This document shows, in pieces, positions 1 to 8,490 of a DNA stretch of 40,970 nucleotides. Source of the stretch: SIG480 sp045595605 (GTDB lineage: Bacteria > Bacillota > Clostridia > Oscillospirales > JAAYXM01); NCBI GenBank assembly GCA_045595605.1, contig JAZOAS010000151.1, positions 1 to 40,970 of the forward strand, given 5' to 3'. The notes beneath the pieces are model-generated. The model did not search any database. It saw only the letters and a list, made by a program, of their open reading frames with translations, and was not told where the DNA came from. Each line of letters starts with the position of its first letter. The stretch's first letter is position 1. A program made the translations under genes and the position numbers.

Positions 1-90
1 ATCCCGGGAAGAGACGGCTCTCTCGGAATCGGAATGAATAATGTCCACAGCGCAGTTGAGCGCGCAGTAGGCGCAGATATTCTTGGTTAA
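1..90 (+). CDS. atpF: V-type ATP synthase subunit F, C-terminal end (partial)
   Basis: Open from the first base of the window, 29 codons to a TAA. The end reads IPGRDGSLGIGMNNVHSAVE followed by RAVGADILG. This is the typical tail of V/A-type ATPase subunit F, a small central-stalk protein whose C-terminus reaches into the A3B3 head. It lies 36 bases before subunit A, and the order F-A-B-D is usual for bacterial ntp/atp operons of the V type. Only the tail is visible, so the call rests on this short match plus the neighbour. Confidence 0.8.
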   Translation: MPGRDGSLGIGMNNVHSAVERAVGADILG

Positions 91-126
91 AGCAGCATTG
101 CTTATAAGAAGGGAATTGATTAACAG

Positions 127-1893
127 ATGACAAGCGGAAGAATTATAAAAGTTTCCGGACCGCTCGTTGTAGCGGAGGGCATGGCTCATGCAAATATGTA
201 TGATGTTGTGCGCGTCGGAAAAGACAGACTTATAGGTGAAATAATCGAGATGCGCGGCGACCGTGCATCAATTCAGGTATATGAAGAAACTGCGGGAGTA
301 AAGTTTGGCGACGAGGTTGTCACAACAGGTGCACCGCTCTCTGTTGAGCTCGCTCCGGGTCTTATTGAAAACATTTACGACGGTATCCAGCGCCCGCTTC
401 AGAAGCTCCGCGAGGTTTCGGGAAGTAACATAAAGCGCGGTGTTGAGGTTTCAAGCATCGACCGCGAGAAGAAGTGGAGCTTTGCTCCAAAAAAGGCAGT
501 CGGAGACAAGGTTGTTTCCGGCGACATTCTCGGAACGGTTGAAGAGACTGTTATCGTTGAGCATCGCGTTATGGTGCCTCACGGTGTTTCGGGTGAGATT
601 GTCGAAATCAATGTAGGCGAATTTAGAGTTGAAGACACAATCTGCCGTATAAAGGGTGACGACGGCAAGCTTTATGATGTTTCAATGCTTCAGAGATGGC
701 CGGTCCGTCAGGGTCGTCCGTACAAGGAGAAAATGGCTCCTGATATCCCGATGATTACGGGACAGCGCGTTATTGATACAATGTTCCCGATTGCAAAGGG
801 TGGCGCGGCTGCAGTTCCGGGTCCGTTCGGAAGCGGAAAGACAGTTGTTCAGCACCAGCTTGCAAAGTGGTCGGTTGTTGACATCGTTGTATATATCGGT
901 TGCGGCGAGCGCGGAAACGAGATGACCGATGTTCTCCGTGAGTTCCCTGAGCTTCGTGACCCGAAAACTGGCGAGTCGCTCATGAAGAGAACAGTTCTTA
1001 TTGCAAATACATCAGATATGCCTGTTGCGGCGCGTGAAGCTTCGATTTACACAGGTATAACTATTGCGGAATATTACAGAGATATGGGCTACGATGTAGC
1101 CGTTATCGCGGACTCCACCTCGCGTTGGGCAGAGGCTCTCCGTGAGATGTCAGGCCGTCTTGAGGAAATGCCGGGTGAAGAAGGCTACCCCGCATACCTC
1201 TCGTCCCGTCTTGCTCAGTTCTATGAGCGCGCGGGCAGAATTATTGCATCCTGCGGTGAGGAGCGCCACGGTTCTCTTACCGCTATCGGTGCTGTTTCGC
1301 CTCCGGGCGGTGATATTTCCGAGCCGGTTGCACAGGCAACTCTCCGAATTGTAAAGGTATTCTGGGGTCTTGATTCGTCCCTTGCATACCGCCGTCACTT
1401 CCCGGCTATCAACTGGCTCAACTCATATTCTCTCTATCTCGACAGACTTTCAAATTGGTTTGATGCTTCAGTCTCGCGCGAGTTTATGAAGAACAGAAGT
1501 CAGGCTATGGGACTTTTACAGCTTGAAGCAGAGCTTCAGGAAATAGTCCGTCTTGTCGGTATTGATGCTCTCTCACCGAATGACAGACTTACGCTTGAAA
1601 CTGCGCAGATTATCAGAGAAGACTTCCTCCAGCAGAACGCCTTTTCCGATACTGACAGCTACACACCGCTTGATAAGCAGGCTCGCCTTATGAAGCTTAT
1701 TCTCAAGTACAATGAGCTTTCGGCATCTGCGATATCCAACGGCGCAAACCCGCAGGAAGTTTTCGCGATAAGCGCAAGAGAAAAACTCGGCCGTGCAAAG
1801 GATGTATCAAACGATACCTACTCGTCGGCTTATGATGAGATTGAAGCACTCATGAAGAGTGAGCTTGATGCTCTCGTTTCGAAGGAGGCATAA
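127..1893 (+). CDS. atpA: V-type ATP synthase catalytic subunit A
   Basis: 588 residues, the usual length. This is the catalytic subunit of the membrane-peripheral V1/A1 head; it hydrolyses or makes ATP in exchange with H+ or Na+ movement through the membrane rotor. The Walker A motif GPFGSGKT is at residues 232-239. The conserved ADSTSRWAEALRE stretch follows near residue 325. Residues about 110-200 form the extra non-homologous insertion that separates A subunits from F-type beta subunits. The ATG start has a purine-rich site (AAGGGA) about 10 bases upstream. It sits between subunit F and subunit B and is cotranscribed with them. Confidence 0.97.
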   Translation: MTSGRIIKVSGPLVVAEGMAHANMYDVVRVGKDRLIGEIIEMRGDRASIQVYEETAGVKFGDEVVTTGAPLSVELAPGLIENIYDGIQRPLQKLREVSGSNIKRGVEVSSIDREKKWSFAPKKAVGDKVVSGDILGTVEETVIVEHRVMVPHGVSGEIVEINVGEFRVEDTICRIKGDDGKLYDVSMLQRWPVRQGRPYKEKMAPDIPMITGQRVIDTMFPIAKGGAAAVPGPFGSGKTVVQHQLAKWSVVDIVVYIGCGERGNEMTDVLREFPELRDPKTGESLMKRTVLIANTSDMPVAAREASIYTGITIAEYYRDMGYDVAVIADSTSRWAEALREMSGRLEEMPGEEGYPAYLSSRLAQFYERAGRIIASCGEERHGSLTAIGAVSPPGGDISEPVAQATLRIVKVFWGLDSSLAYRRHFPAINWLNSYSLYLDRLSNWFDASVSREFMKNRSQAMGLLQLEAELQEIVRLVGIDALSPNDRLTLETAQIIREDFLQQNAFSDTDSYTPLDKQARLMKLILKYNELSASAISNGANPQEVFAISAREKLGRAKDVSNDTYSSAYDEIEALMKSELDALVSKEA

Positions 1894-1896
1894 GAA

Positions 1897-3276
1897 ATGA
1901 TTAAGGAATACCGTACAATTGATGAGGTTGCAGGACCGCTTATGCTTGTCCGAAATGTCGAAGGCGTCGCGTATGATGAGCTCGGCGAGGTTGAGCTTCC
2001 CAACGGAAGTCGCCGCCGTTGCAAGGTCCTTGAAATTAACGGAAACGATGCTCTCGTTCAGCTTTTTGAGAGCAGCGCAGGTATAAATTTAAAAGAAAGC
2101 AAAGTTAGATTTCTCGGTCACGGTATCGAGCTCTCTGTTTCAGAGGATATGCTCGGTCGCGTTTTTGACGGAATGGGCAGACCGCGTGACGGTGGCCCTG
2201 AAATCATTGCCGATGAAAAGAGAAACATAAACGGAACGCCGATGAACCCGGCAGCGCGAAACTACCCTGATGAGTTTATTCAGACAGGTATTTCAACAAT
2301 CGACGGGCTCAATACCCTTGTCCGCGGTCAGAAGCTTCCGATTTTCTCAGGTTCAGGTCTTCCGCATGCTCAGCTTGCGGCACAGATTGCGCGTCAGGCG
2401 AAGGTGCTCTCGGCTGATGCCAAGTTTGCGGTTGTTTTTGCCGCTATCGGTATCACCTTTGAAGAGGCTGACTTCTTTATCAGCGACTTCAAGCGCACAG
2501 GTGCGATTGACAGAACGGTTCTCTTCGTAAACCTTGCAAACGACCCTGCTATCGAGCGAATTTCAACTCCGCGAATGGCGCTTACCGCGGCGGAGTACCT
2601 CGCTTTTGAAAAGGATATGCATGTTCTTGTAATACTTACAGATATTACAAACTACGCGGAAGCTCTCCGTGAGGTTTCGGCAGCTCGTAAGGAGGTTCCG
2701 GGCCGTCGCGGATATCCGGGATATCTCTACACCGACCTTGCGACTATGTATGAGCGCGCTGGAAGAAACCTTGAGAGCGAAGGCTCAATCACAATGATTC
2801 CGATTCTTTCGATGCCGGAAGATGATAAGACTCATCCGATACCCGACCTTACGGGATACATTACAGAGGGACAGATTATCCTTTCCCGTGAGCTTTACCG
2901 TAAGAATGTTCTTCCGCCGGTTGATGTTCTGCCGTCACTTTCCCGTCTTAAGGACAAGGGAATTGGCGTGGGCAAGACAAGAGAAGACCATGCCGGAACA
3001 ATGAACCAGCTCTTTGCGGCATACGCCCGCGGTAAGGAGGCAAAAGAGCTTATGACAATTCTTGGTGAAGCGGCGCTTTCTGAGATTGATAAGCTTTATG
3101 CAAAATTTGCAGATGCTTTTGAGCGAGAGTATGTAACCCAGGGGTATGACGAAAACCGTTCAATCGAGGAGACATTAAACCTCGGATGGAAGCTTCTCTC
3201 AATCCTCCCCAAGGGCGAGCTTAAGAGAATTAAACCGGAATTCATCGAAAAATACCTTCCGGATACAGAGCACTAA
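1897..3276 (+). CDS. atpB: V-type ATP synthase regulatory subunit B
   Basis: 459 residues. This is the non-catalytic nucleotide-binding partner of subunit A in the A3B3 hexamer. As expected for B, the P-loop is degenerate (SGSGLPHAQLA, residues about 150-160), while the ITDITNYAEALREVSAARKE region typical of B subunits is intact. The start codon is 3 bases past the stop of subunit A, and its AAGGAGG ribosome site lies inside the last codons of atpA, so translation is probably coupled. Confidence 0.97.
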   Translation: MIKEYRTIDEVAGPLMLVRNVEGVAYDELGEVELPNGSRRRCKVLEINGNDALVQLFESSAGINLKESKVRFLGHGIELSVSEDMLGRVFDGMGRPRDGGPEIIADEKRNINGTPMNPAARNYPDEFIQTGISTIDGLNTLVRGQKLPIFSGSGLPHAQLAAQIARQAKVLSADAKFAVVFAAIGITFEEADFFISDFKRTGAIDRTVLFVNLANDPAIERISTPRMALTAAEYLAFEKDMHVLVILTDITNYAEALREVSAARKEVPGRRGYPGYLYTDLATMYERAGRNLESEGSITMIPILSMPEDDKTHPIPDLTGYITEGQIILSRELYRKNVLPPVDVLPSLSRLKDKGIGVGKTREDHAGTMNQLFAAYARGKEAKELMTILGEAALSEIDKLYAKFADAFEREYVTQGYDENRSIEETLNLGWKLLSILPKGELKRIKPEFIEKYLPDTEH

Positions 3277-3293
3277 GAAAGGGTGCGGCTTTT

Positions 3294-3938
3294 ATGGCTA
3301 CTTTAAATGTTAATCCGACGCGTATGGAGCTTAAAAAGCTGAAAACCCGCCTTACTACTGCAAGGCGAGGACATAAGCTTTTAAAGGATAAGCGCGATGA
3401 GCTCATGAAGAGATTTCTTGACATCGTCCGCGAAAACAAGAAGCTCCGCGCCGAGGTTGAAGAGATGCTCAGCGTTGCAAACCGCGGTTTTGCGTCCGCA
3501 AGCGCGGTTATGTCGAAGGCAAGCCTTGAACAGGCGCTTATGTGTCCTGTGAAAAGTGTTGAGATGAGCGTTTCTTGTAAAAATATAATGAGCGTTGAGG
3601 TGCCTGAGTTTGAGTTTGCAGAGAGCGACGGTAACACGATTTACCCCTACGGAAACTCATTCGTATCGGGTGAGCTTGACGACGCGGTTGACGGGCTTGC
3701 GCGCGTTATGCCGAGTTTGCTGAAGCTTGCTGAAATCGAAAAGACCGCCCAGCTTCTCGCTCAGGAAATTGAGAAAACGCGCCGTCGCGTTAATGCGCTT
3801 GAATATGTTATGATTCCTGACCTTATGGAGACAATCCGTATGATTACAATGAAGCTCGACGAAAACGAGCGAGGAAATCTTACGCGCCTCATGAAGGTCA
3901 AGGATATGATGCTCAAAGAGAAGTTTGAGAATAAGTAA
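3294..3938 (+). CDS. atpD: V-type ATP synthase subunit D
   Basis: 214 residues, opening MATLNVNPTRMELKKLKTRL, the hallmark of the D subunit. D forms the long antiparallel coiled coil of the central rotor shaft, and the N- and C-terminal thirds here are rich in charged heptad-like helix as expected. It is the last recognisable V-ATPase gene. The last 14 bases overlap the next reading frame, a ligase gene not normally part of this operon. Confidence 0.95.
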   Translation: MATLNVNPTRMELKKLKTRLTTARRGHKLLKDKRDELMKRFLDIVRENKKLRAEVEEMLSVANRGFASASAVMSKASLEQALMCPVKSVEMSVSCKNIMSVEVPEFEFAESDGNTIYPYGNSFVSGELDDAVDGLARVMPSLLKLAEIEKTAQLLAQEIEKTRRRVNALEYVMIPDLMETIRMITMKLDENERGNLTRLMKVKDMMLKEKFENK

Positions 3939-5148
3939 TGGAGATGACTCTGCCATAAGTACTGCTATTGTAACTGATGTCAGATACCGTATGAGCCTTC
4001 CTGTCATCCGTTCACTCGGAAGGACGGGGGTAAAGGTTATCTGTGCGGAGAGAGAGGCCTGCGACACTCGCGCGGCCCTCGGGTTTTATTCAAAATATTC
4101 CTCTGAAAATGTAAGGCTTTCTGATGCTGCGGAAAACCGCGAAGGTTTTCTCGCAGATTTAAGAGAGCTTTGCTTGTCGTGCGATGAACGCCCGGTTGTA
4201 ATCCCTGTCGGTATAGCTACGCTTATTGAAATGTGCAGAGAAAAGGAAGCCGTTTCTGCTTTTGCCGATGTCGCGCTTCCACCGCTTGAGTCAATCGAGC
4301 TTGCAAACGATAAGGCGCGCCTTATACCATTTGCGGAGAGTGTTGGAATACCTGTCCCGCAAACCACATTTATCCGTGACGGTGAGAGCGTTTCTGAACT
4401 TTCCGAGAGGGTAAAATACCCCACTGTTATAAAGCTTGCACGCGGTGAAATGCTCGGGCTCTCCCCTGAAGAAAGATACGCGATTATAAAAACTAAAGAG
4501 GAATTTCTCGAAAAATACCCCGCCTTCGCCGCACATGGCGAGGAGGTACTTGTTCAGCAGTATATAACAGGCGACGGTTACGGCGTTTCTGCCGTATTTG
4601 GAAAAAACGGTGAACCGCTTGAGGTTTTCTGTCACAAGAGAATAAGGGAATACCCGGCAAGCGGTGGTCCGTCCTCGTTCTGTGAAAGTGCGGACTTGCC
4701 GCAACTCGCAGAATACGCGATAAAGCTTCTTCGCGCGCTTTCATGGGAAGGCGTTGCCATGGTCGAGTTCAAAGGAAACCCGACCGACGGCTTTTACCTT
4801 ATGGAAATAAACCCGAGACTTTGGGGAAGCTCTGCTCTTGCTCCAAATTCGGGATGCAATATTCCGTATGCGATTTTTTGTGCCGCGCGCGGTGAAGTCA
4901 AGACTGAATTTAAAAAGTTTACGCCCTCTTATAAAGTCGGGCATAAGATGCGTTTTCTTCTTCAGGACCTTTTGACATTCCCGTCCTATCTCAGAAAAAG
5001 CGATAATAAGCTTAAGTTTATGTTGTCCTATTTTGCAGGACTTCTGAACCCGAAAATTTCAGACGGTGTCCTCGATATAAGGGACATCAGATCTTCGGTG
5101 AGATACTTATTACAAGCATTAAAAAAGACCGACAGCATTGTGAGGTAG
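3925..5148 (+). CDS. ATP-grasp domain ligase (carboxylate-amine ligase type)
   Basis: 407 residues from a TTG start that overlaps the end of atpD by 14 bases. The first in-frame ATG (3991) would remove the first strand of the N-terminal Rossmann-like fold (TAIVTDVRYRMSLPVIRSLG), so the TTG is preferred, though not certain. A preATP-grasp domain covers about residues 1-110 and the ATP-grasp fold about 120-320. Metal-binding residues are visible as VEFKGNP (about 280) and YLMEINPRLWGSS (about 292-304). Such enzymes use ATP to activate a carboxylate as an acyl phosphate and join it to an amine or thiol. The substrate cannot be read from the sequence. The C-terminal 90 residues are basic and hydrophobic and may touch the membrane. 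The PHP gene follows after 6 bases. Confidence 0.85.
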   Translation: MRISNGDDSAISTAIVTDVRYRMSLPVIRSLGRTGVKVICAEREACDTRAALGFYSKYSSENVRLSDAAENREGFLADLRELCLSCDERPVVIPVGIATLIEMCREKEAVSAFADVALPPLESIELANDKARLIPFAESVGIPVPQTTFIRDGESVSELSERVKYPTVIKLARGEMLGLSPEERYAIIKTKEEFLEKYPAFAAHGEEVLVQQYITGDGYGVSAVFGKNGEPLEVFCHKRIREYPASGGPSSFCESADLPQLAEYAIKLLRALSWEGVAMVEFKGNPTDGFYLMEINPRLWGSSALAPNSGCNIPYAIFCAARGEVKTEFKKFTPSYKVGHKMRFLLQDLLTFPSYLRKSDNKLKFMLSYFAGLLNPKISDGVLDIRDIRSSVRYLLQALKKTDSIVR

Positions 5149-5154
5149 TGATGT

Positions 5155-5928
5155 ATGAAATTTGACTTGCATATACATACAACTGCATCGCCCGATTCCA
5201 TTCTTGAACCGGAAGAGCTTTTCAGGATTGCAAAGGAAAGAGGGCTTGACGGCGTAGCCGTCACAAACCACAATGTCCTTCAGAATGTAAAAAGCGAAAA
5301 CGGCATATATGTAATCCCCGGCTGTGAGGTTTCAACCGATGCGGGGCATATGCTTGTTTTCTTTTTGAAAAGTGATATATGCAGTGAGCTTTCAAAAAAC
5401 GAAAAGGGTGTATATTCCTACCGCGAGGTTATAGAAAAAGCGCATGGCGAGGGTGCTGTCGTATTTGCGGCGCATCCGTACTCTCCGGTTGTAGCGCGAG
5501 AGGAAGGTATATGGGACGAGCTTGACGGTGTTGAGGTTTTCAATTCCCGAATAGTCCACTCCAAAGAGTTCTTTGCAAATGAAAAGGCGGCGCTTTTATG
5601 TGTCGATAAAGGGCTTGCGTTCTCCGTCGGAAGCGATGCCCATTCCCCTGACGAGGTTGGGGTGGCGTTCTGGGAGAGCTCCCTTACGCGCGCAGATATG
5701 GAAAATGAAGATTTTGAAGAAAGGCTCAAGGCCGAACTCCTTTTCGGAAGCGGAAAAGCTTACGGAGGATACGCGCCGAGAAGTGCAGTATATAACTGTC
5801 GCAGAAAAACATATATAAAGAGAAAAATGCCGAAGAAATTCATAAAAAGCTATTTTATATGCGCTTTTTTATGGCTTCGTGATATTATAAAAGGAAAGAA
5901 GAATAGCGGATATATTGAGTTGAGGTGA
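5155..5928 (+). CDS. PHP domain metal-dependent hydrolase
   Basis: 257 residues. PHP-family metal ligands are present in order: HIHTTASPDS (residues 4-13), VTNHN (about 36-40), GCEVS (about 57-61), AHPYSP (about 103-108) and GSDAHSPDEVG (about 158-168). This is the compact stand-alone PHP form, related to RNase AM/TrpH-type phosphoesterases and to tyrosine-phosphatase PHP proteins of polysaccharide clusters. The tail is strongly basic (RRKTYIKRKMPKKFIKSY) and then hydrophobic, which suggests membrane contact. The ATG is 6 bases after the ATP-grasp gene and 5 bases before the deacetylase start. Substrate unknown. Confidence 0.87.
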   Translation: MKFDLHIHTTASPDSILEPEELFRIAKERGLDGVAVTNHNVLQNVKSENGIYVIPGCEVSTDAGHMLVFFLKSDICSELSKNEKGVYSYREVIEKAHGEGAVVFAAHPYSPVVAREEGIWDELDGVEVFNSRIVHSKEFFANEKAALLCVDKGLAFSVGSDAHSPDEVGVAFWESSLTRADMENEDFEERLKAELLFGSGKAYGGYAPRSAVYNCRRKTYIKRKMPKKFIKSYFICAFLWLRDIIKGKKNSGYIELR

Positions 5929-5933
5929 GATAA

Positions 5934-7289
5934 GTGATATTATACGACCTTGCAAGACGCGCAAAACACAAGCTTCGCGATTACAAAAGAAGTCGCGATT
6001 GCGAATATATAACTCCTGTCAGACGAATTGAGAAGGTCTATCCGATAAAGGGTGAGCGCATCTGCGCGATGACCTTTGACGACGGTCCGACGGTTGCAAA
6101 AACTTGCCCCGAGGTATCTGAGCTCGGGCTTACTGAGCATCTTCTCACGACTCTTGAAAAATATGGTGCCCGCGGGACCTTTGATGTTATAGGTACAACA
6201 GAGGAAAACTATCCCGATGAAGCGGGAGAGCACGGCTCGTTCTCTTGGGGCGGGGTAAAGTATGACCATTACCCCGACATAAACCGCGATACTGAGGCGG
6301 GGGCTAAAAACCGCCCTGAGCTCATAAAGAGAATAATTGACGGCGGTCACGAAATATCAAACCACGGTTACCGTCATGTGCTTTTCGGACACTTGAAGCT
6401 TGTTTATGGCGCACGCGCACACTTTGATACTATTCACGAGGTAGTTGAGGATATGATGAAGCTTGATAAGCTCATTTTATCCGAGCATAATTGCAAGATT
6501 CGCCTTGCAAGACCGCCTCACTATGTCGATAAAATTCCCGACGGAAAAACATCATACGATGCATACCGCTATGCAGGGTATAACTACATGGCGGCAAGCT
6601 TTGACGGTGGCGGCTGGCTTCCGTCGTGCGGGGATACTGAGCGCGATGTTGAGGCTATGGTTGCGCCGATTGAAAAAGCGCTTTCCGAAAACCCCGATTC
6701 GCTCAACGGTCAGATAATCTTCCAGAAGGACGGGTACAGCATGTCCCGCCACACTCCGGTTGCGGAGGCTCTCCCGAAACAGCTTGAGCTTCTGTCAAAA
6801 TACGGTTATAAGGTTGTTACCGTGTCTGAGCTTCTTGCACGCTCCTCCTTTGAAGACTGCGAAAATGAGGATGCAACCGCACTTGCAACTGCGGGATATA
6901 CGGTCGCTTACAGGAATAACACTCTCCAGCCTGAAAGAGGGCTTACCTTTGGCGAGCTTGTCGTGATGGCGACTTCTCCCGATGCGGTAAACAAAGCTTA
7001 CAGAGAATTTGTCGATTCGGATTACAACACCGAAAAGCTCTCTGTCGATGCTGCAAAAAGCTACGGCGTTTCCGAAAAACACCCGTATTTTATTGCGTTC
7101 TGTGTAGCAAGCGAGCTTGGGCTTATTGATAAAGAGAATAAGGATAAACTCTCATATAAAAGTGCTGTTACGGGAAAAATGTTCTCAGAGTTTATGAAGA
7201 AACTCGCGCCCGGGTATGAGTTTACGATTTCCTCAGGCGCGCTTAAGCGCGGAGAGGTCTTTTCCCATCTCCGCTTGGCACTTTTGTAA
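5934..7289 (+). CDS. Polysaccharide deacetylase (NodB-like) with extra C-terminal domain
   Basis: 451 residues from a GTG start preceded by GAGGTGAG. The NodB fold (carbohydrate esterase 4) shows the catalytic/metal motif MTFDDGPT (about 45-52), RGTFDVIGT (about 80-88), the zinc motif HEISNHGYRH (about 138-147) and RLARPPHY (about 187-194). Such enzymes remove N-acetyl groups from amino sugars in peptidoglycan or exopolysaccharide. No signal peptide is visible at the N-terminus, which begins with a basic stretch. That is unusual for a wall-acting enzyme and suggests a cytoplasmic or membrane-bound substrate. Residues about 315-451 form two alpha-helical units that loosely resemble SLH repeats. 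Confidence 0.87.
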   Translation: MILYDLARRAKHKLRDYKRSRDCEYITPVRRIEKVYPIKGERICAMTFDDGPTVAKTCPEVSELGLTEHLLTTLEKYGARGTFDVIGTTEENYPDEAGEHGSFSWGGVKYDHYPDINRDTEAGAKNRPELIKRIIDGGHEISNHGYRHVLFGHLKLVYGARAHFDTIHEVVEDMMKLDKLILSEHNCKIRLARPPHYVDKIPDGKTSYDAYRYAGYNYMAASFDGGGWLPSCGDTERDVEAMVAPIEKALSENPDSLNGQIIFQKDGYSMSRHTPVAEALPKQLELLSKYGYKVVTVSELLARSSFEDCENEDATALATAGYTVAYRNNTLQPERGLTFGELVVMATSPDAVNKAYREFVDSDYNTEKLSVDAAKSYGVSEKHPYFIAFCVASELGLIDKENKDKLSYKSAVTGKMFSEFMKKLAPGYEFTISSGALKRGEVFSHLRLALL

Positions 7290-7302
7290 AAAAGGTGATT
7301 GA

Positions 7303-8472
7303 ATGACGAATATTATAATCCGCCTCTTCATAAAAGATGCGGAAAATGTTTCAAATATTGCGGTCAGAACGCGCTATGGAATTGTTGCGGGAGTTGTAGG
7401 AATTATATTAAATACGCTCCTTGCGCTTGCAAAGTTCGTTTTCGGCGTTATGGCGTCGAGCGTTGCTGTTACGGCGGACGCTGTCAACAATCTCTCGGAT
7501 TCCGCAACAAGTGTTCTTACTCTTGTGGGCTTTAAGCTTTCTTCAAAGCCTGCTGACCGCGACCATCCATTCGGCCACGGCAGAGTGGAATACATCTGTG
7601 CGCTAATCGTCGCGTTTTTCGTTTTACTTGTCGGGTTTGAGGTCGCAAAAACCTCTGTTTTCCGAATCGTAAGAGGCGAGGCGGCCTCGTTCTCGCTTGT
7701 GGTTGTAATAGGTCTTTGTGCTTCCGTTTTAGTCAAGCTCTGGCTTTCGGTGTTCAACAAAAATCTTGGTGCGAAAATCTCTTCTGCCGCGATGAAAGCC
7801 GTCGCCGCAGATAGTTTGTCAGACGCGCTTTCAACCGCAGTTACGCTTGTTTCCATTATCGTGGCAAAGTTTACAAAGCTTCCGATAGACGGCTTTGTCG
7901 GAATTCTCGTGAGTGTGCTTATTTTCAAAGCAGGAATAAATATTTTAAAGGACACGCTTACCCCTCTTCTTGGAAAAGCTCCTGATGCAAGCCTTGTAAA
8001 GAGGGTGCACGATGAGGTAACAAAGTATCAGAAGATTTACGGCGTGCATGATATAATAATCCACGAATACGGCCCGGGAAAGATTTTTGCATCTCTTCAC
8101 GCGGAGGTTTCCTCAAATGAGGACATCCTTGAAAGCCACGCGCTTATAGATAAAATTGAGAACGAGGTCTCGAAAAAACTGGGCGTTGAGATTCTCATCC
8201 ATATGGATCCGCTTGAGATTGAGAATGAAGAAGTCTCAGCAATACGGGACAAAGTAAAGCGGGAGATAAAAAAGCTTGATGAAAGCTTCGACATTCACGA
8301 TTTTCGCGTCGTAACAAGCGGAGATTTTAAAAATCTTCTGTTTGATGTAATCGTACCGTTTGATTACCCCGCGCCTGACAAAATAGTTCGGGATATGATA
8401 AAGGTTGCTGTTGGTGCGATTGACGCTACATTTGTTGCAAAGCCGAAAATTGACAGAAATGTCGTTGAATAG
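7303..8472 (+). CDS. Cation diffusion facilitator (CDF) family metal transporter
   Basis: 389 residues. CDF proteins export divalent metals (Zn, Fe, Mn, Co or Cd) in exchange for protons. Six hydrophobic segments lie in residues 20-215. The metal site is visible as TADAVNNLSDSATS (TM2, Asp pair) with KPADRDHPFGHGRVE after it, and DSLSDALST in TM5. The cytoplasmic C-terminal domain is about residues 220-389, longer than in FieF (about 300 residues in total). ATG with AAGGTG upstream, 13 bases after the deacetylase. Metal specificity is not assigned. Confidence 0.93.
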   Translation: MTNIIIRLFIKDAENVSNIAVRTRYGIVAGVVGIILNTLLALAKFVFGVMASSVAVTADAVNNLSDSATSVLTLVGFKLSSKPADRDHPFGHGRVEYICALIVAFFVLLVGFEVAKTSVFRIVRGEAASFSLVVVIGLCASVLVKLWLSVFNKNLGAKISSAAMKAVAADSLSDALSTAVTLVSIIVAKFTKLPIDGFVGILVSVLIFKAGINILKDTLTPLLGKAPDASLVKRVHDEVTKYQKIYGVHDIIIHEYGPGKIFASLHAEVSSNEDILESHALIDKIENEVSKKLGVEILIHMDPLEIENEEVSAIRDKVKREIKKLDESFDIHDFRVVTSGDFKNLLFDVIVPFDYPAPDKIVRDMIKVAVGAIDATFVAKPKIDRNVVE

Positions 8473-8490
8473 AGAAAGCGAGGCAAAATT

